Source: Actinomycetota bacterium (GTDB lineage: Bacteria > Actinomycetota > Humimicrobiia > Humimicrobiales > Humimicrobiaceae). Taken from it: 7,712 nucleotides of DNA. The stretch lies in contig VGAU01000077.1 in the NCBI GenBank assembly GCA_016870675.1, positions 1 to 7,712 on the forward strand. Reading direction: 5' to 3'. A program made the translations under genes and the position numbers. The notes beneath the pieces were generated by a model, which was not told the DNA's origin, ran no database searches, and saw nothing but the letters and a program-made list of their open reading frames with translations. Of the stretch, positions 5,556 through 7,712 are shown one piece after another. The stretch's first letter is position 1. Every line of letters starts with the position of its first letter.

Positions 5556-5945
5556 ATGAAATTCTCAGTCCGGGTTTCTTATCCGGAAAGCGGAAAATAT
5601 AACTGGCTTGAAGCTGTTAAAACCTATAAAGACATAGGTTTTATAGAAGTTGCATTTCTTGATCCTGAATTATTCCTAGGTGCAAAGATAAACGATATTA
5701 TTATACCTTTTGAAAAAACCAATATTGAGGTTTCATCCATACACTTTGCCCAGTTTAATCTATCAAAACTTGATCTGTTTCTAAGAGTCTTTGATAAAAC
5801 AGCAAGAATTGCTTGCCTGTTAAACTGCAACCTTATAGTCGTTCATCCCAGTATGGGTAAGTTCAATAAAAAAGGTACATCCTGGCAGAAAAAGATTCTT
5901 TTGTTCAGGAAATTGCAGAAGCTCTTGATGATGATCACAGCTTAG
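5556..5945 (+). pseudogene. TIM-barrel sugar isomerase/epimerase-like protein, N-terminal remnant
   Basis: The first 110 or so residues are the N-terminal half of a xylose-isomerase-like TIM barrel (AP endonuclease 2 superfamily): strand one KFSVRVSYP, helix WLEAVKTYKDIGF, strand two IEVAFLD, then IEVSSIHFAQFNL with the usual histidine, and CNLIVVHPS at strand four, whose histidine is a common metal or substrate ligand. An AAGG five bases before ATG 5556 makes translation likely. After about residue 110 the homology stops and the frame runs out of phase through a second copy of the small protein, ending at TAG 5943-5945. Intact relatives are twice as long. A matching C-terminal remnant lies at 246-485. 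Deletion between a TIM-barrel gene and the next gene would explain the junction near 5870-5890. Confidence 0.55.
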
Positions 5946-6118
5946 GAGCTTTTAGGGTTATAGTTGATAAAATTCAAAAGCATCAGATAAGAATATTTTT
6001 AAGCATAATAAAAGATACTTATCTTACAGGAAGGATTAAAAAAAGCAGGGGTGCAATGTTTATTTCACTTGCAAAAGATTATGCCAGAGAAAATGATATA
6101 AATCTAAATTTTAAATAA
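5870..6118 (+). pseudogene. Small conserved protein, copy 2, lacking a start codon
   Basis: The frame opening after TAA 5867-5869 and ending at TAA 6116-6118 encodes a close relative of the 1305-1544 protein: EIAEALDDDHSLGAFRVIVDKI, then QIRIFLSIIKDTYLTG, SRGAMFISLAKDYA and the same terminal NINLNFK-type end (INLNFK). Recognisable similarity begins at about 5888 (EKD). No ATG, GTG or TTG precedes the conserved core, and no ribosome site is seen. The upstream TIM-barrel frame overlaps it by 76 bases in the +1 relation; a -1 slip on AAA-AAG (5889-5894) would join the two as one protein. Changes relative to copy 1 are largely synonymous or conservative, so it was under selection until recently, or still is. 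The cause could be a broken gene, a frameshift fusion or a sequencing indel. Confidence 0.6.
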
Positions 6119-6159
6119 CTTTTATCCCGGAATATAAATTTTAAACAAAAAGGACAAAT

Positions 6160-6642
6160 ATGATATCATTAAGTGTTAACAGGATAGTAAACAACCAAAA
6201 AGAGGATAACTCATTAATGGTTAATAGAAGACGGGATAAAGACTATATAAGAAAAGTCATTAGAATCAGCCAGAAATATATCGTGCTATGCGACTTTTTG
6301 GATTTTTATGCTGGATATAAAGAAATAAACAAGTTTGAATTTTACAACAATTTATTTAATTATTCTTTAAGCAAAATATCATCTGATTTAGGCTATAAAT
6401 TTAAAAAACCAGCTGCCTCAGTTTATGGAATTACCAGATCATTTTTTTTAAACAAAAAAACATACGATCTACTCAATAATACATATAATAAATCCCAGCA
6501 GCTGTATAAATCCCTTTACGATGATTATTTATCACTTGGAAATTTTACAGAGCTGATACTGTATATTTATATTACTGATAATGTAGACAAAAAGATTCTT
6601 AATTTATTTAAATTTGATTTTGGAATTAAGAAAATAAGTTAG
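6160..6642 (+). CDS. Unrecognised 160-residue protein
   Basis: I do not recognise this protein. It begins with a polar, asparagine-rich stretch and a basic patch (VNRRRDKDYIRK, residues 21-32), then alternates tyrosine- and phenylalanine-rich helices (FLDFYAGY, FEFYNNLFNYSLSKI, TYDLLNN, LYKSLYDDYLSL), ending KKILNLFKFDFGIKK. It has no cysteine cluster, signal peptide or clear membrane segment, so it is probably cytosolic and all-helical. The start is well supported by AAAAGGA ending at 6154, five bases before the ATG; an in-frame ATG at codon 20 has no such site. It sits 41 bases after the second small-protein copy, on the same strand as the downstream abiE pair but separated from it by a 180-bp gap with its own promoter. 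Codon use is AT-rich like the neighbours. It is probably a real gene. Confidence 0.55.
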   Translation: MISLSVNRIVNNQKEDNSLMVNRRRDKDYIRKVIRISQKYIVLCDFLDFYAGYKEINKFEFYNNLFNYSLSKISSDLGYKFKKPAASVYGITRSFFLNKKTYDLLNNTYNKSQQLYKSLYDDYLSLGNFTELILYIYITDNVDKKILNLFKFDFGIKKIS

Positions 6643-6741
6643 AAGTCGATTTATTCTTGGAATTCAGCTTTATACTTTAAAACCAATAGGCATGATTCAT
6701 TCTTTAGTCAGTTCTGCTCCATAAGCAATAACAAATTTAAC

Positions 6742-6770
6742 TTGACAAAGAATAGGTAAGATAGTATGTT
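6742..6770 (+). promoter_or_regulatory. Sigma70-type promoter of the abiE operon
   Basis: TTGACA (6742-6747), a 17-base spacer and TATGTT (6765-6770) give a perfect -35 and a fair -10 (four of six). Transcription would start near 6777, about 46 bases before ATG 6823. The small palindrome TTGATAATTCAA (6781-6792) lies just after the start and is a candidate site for AbiEi autorepression. The rest of the 180-bp gap shows no further gene. Confidence 0.6.
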
Positions 6771-6822
6771 GTAAAAAAACTTGATAATTCAATTTGAAAT
6801 GGAAATATAAGGTATTATTACA

Positions 6823-7608
6823 ATGAAAATAGCAGGATATTCAGAACTTTCAAAAGATGCAGTCTATTTACTGTCCAGGGCAGAATTTGAAAAACAGAAA
6901 GTTATCACAAATGAATACGCAGTCAAAGTTTTAGGAAGCTATAGAAAAGCAACCAGTATGCTTGATAATCTGTCTAAAAGAAACCGTCTTATACAGTTAA
7001 AGAGAGGACAGTATATTATAGTGCCACTAAAAGCTCCAAACCAGCTCTGGATGCCAAATGAATATGTCATTGCAGCGCTTTGGATGGATAATATACCATA
7101 TTATATTGGGTATACTTCAATGTATAGCTACTGGCAATTTACAGAACAGGTTCCACAATCTGTAACAGTTTTAAATACAGAAAAAGAAGGTATCAAAAAT
7201 ATTAAAAATGTAAAATTTATAGCGATAAAAGTATCTCCAAAAAAAATTTATGGAACTAAAAAAATAAAAATTGAAGATCAAGATATATCAATAAGCGATA
7301 AAGAGAGAACACTTGTAGACTTTATATTCAGGCCCATGGGCAGCTGGGAAAATGTCCAGTCTGTTATAAATGCACAAATCAGCAGCATAGATATTTCTAA
7401 ATTAATAAGTTATCTGATAAAGTACCCTTCAGCAGCAGTTCGTAAAAGAGGGGGGCTTCTTCTTGAAAAAGCCGGTGTTTCGCAAGATTATTTAAATACT
7501 CTTAAAAAATCCATCGGAGACAAAAATACATATACAAATTTTAATCCCTTTATAAGTTCCAGGAAAGGAAAAGTAAATACAGAGTGGAAGTTAATAATAA
7601 ATGGATAA
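6823..7608 (+). CDS. abiEi: AbiEi antitoxin of a type IV toxin-antitoxin/abortive infection pair
   Basis: A 261-residue protein with AbiEi architecture. An N-terminal winged helix occupies residues about 10-66 (VITNEYAVKVLGSYRKATSML, then KRGQYIIVP). The central domain has YYIGYTSMYSYWQFTEQVP (93-111) and the hallmark ISISDKERTLVDFI (155-168). The C-terminal domain of about 90 residues includes YPSAAVRKRGGLLLEKAGV, the part linked to toxin neutralisation. AbiEi binds inverted repeats in its own promoter and counteracts the AbiEii nucleotidyltransferase, possibly by a non-contact mechanism. Start 6823 is preceded by a weak AAGG about ten bases upstream. Its last eight bases overlap the abiEii start, the normal coupled arrangement. 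The length is typical of the family and nothing appears damaged. Confidence 0.85.
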   Translation: MKIAGYSELSKDAVYLLSRAEFEKQKVITNEYAVKVLGSYRKATSMLDNLSKRNRLIQLKRGQYIIVPLKAPNQLWMPNEYVIAALWMDNIPYYIGYTSMYSYWQFTEQVPQSVTVLNTEKEGIKNIKNVKFIAIKVSPKKIYGTKKIKIEDQDISISDKERTLVDFIFRPMGSWENVQSVINAQISSIDISKLISYLIKYPSAAVRKRGGLLLEKAGVSQDYLNTLKKSIGDKNTYTNFNPFISSRKGKVNTEWKLIING

Positions 7609-7712
7609 GAATAAGCTAAAAGATATTATTAATTATGTTGCTGATAAACAGGGATTCCGTCCAGCGATTATAGAAAAAGACTATCACCTGACCAGAATAC
7701 TAAATGCAGTAA
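7601..7712 (+). CDS. abiEii: AbiEii nucleotidyltransferase toxin, N-terminal end (3' partial)
   Basis: The 37 codons before the window edge read as the start of an AbiEii/AbiGii-type toxin: a short helix (KLKDIINYVADKQGF) and then the family hallmark IIEKDYHLTRIL. AbiEii proteins carry a DNA-polymerase-beta-like nucleotidyltransferase fold; a studied relative adds pyrimidines to tRNA acceptor ends and blocks growth. The catalytic G-S and D-x-D motifs would follow beyond the edge, so activity cannot be judged. ATG 7601 overlaps the abiEi stop by eight bases and has GGAAG ten bases upstream inside abiEi, consistent with coupled translation. Confidence 0.8.
   Translation, partial: MDKNKLKDIINYVADKQGFRPAIIEKDYHLTRILNAV

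Noticed and set aside
6643..6740. Minus-strand scrap reading VKFVIAYGAELTKE followed by a stop
   Set aside because: It is too short and not matched by any neighbouring frame; I could not tie it to a family.

Overview
The window is AT-rich bacterial DNA with many poly-A/T runs, consensus sigma70-type promoters and Shine-Dalgarno sites. It looks like an accessory or defence island from a low-GC anaerobe, such as a Firmicutes- or Atribacterota-like lineage. The lineage is a guess from composition and protein flavour, not from a marker gene. There is no tRNA, rRNA, CRISPR array or housekeeping gene. The GC-richer first 130 bases are the 3' end of an IS200/IS605-type element.

Layout: (1) 1-130, the last 36 codons of tnpB, overlapping a probable omega RNA and the element's right end. 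(2) 246-485, the C-terminal scrap of a sugar-isomerase-like TIM-barrel protein. (3) 498-1165, minus strand, a RelE/ParE-type toxin and AbrB/MazE-type antitoxin overlapping by ATGA, with a consensus promoter and repeated operator-like boxes. (4) 1305-1544, a small conserved protein of unknown function. (5) 1594-1632, an 18-bp direct repeat with a 21-bp period. (6) 1702-2257, minus strand, a hicA-hicB pair in which hicA has no recognisable start codon although its promoter is intact. (7) 2285-2721, very AT-rich, with decayed coding scraps. (8) 2722-4869, a 715-residue archaeo-eukaryotic-primase plus superfamily 2 helicase fusion of the kind annotated as TOTE conflict system. (9) 4899-5525, an orphan AbiEi-like protein. 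(10) 5556-6118, the N-terminal scrap of a TIM-barrel protein running into a second copy of the small protein, in the -1 frame and without its own start. (11) 6160-6642, an unrecognised 160-residue protein. (12) 6823-7712, an abiEi-abiEii toxin-antitoxin pair whose toxin runs off the window edge.

As a whole this is a pile-up of conflict genes: three toxin-antitoxin loci of different families, an orphan AbiEi-type regulator, a TOTE-type primase-helicase and a TnpB transposon end. The most interesting points are the primase-helicase/AbiEi pair with its missing zinc-type cysteines, the two reciprocally broken copies of a TIM-barrel plus small-protein cassette, and the start-less hicA.
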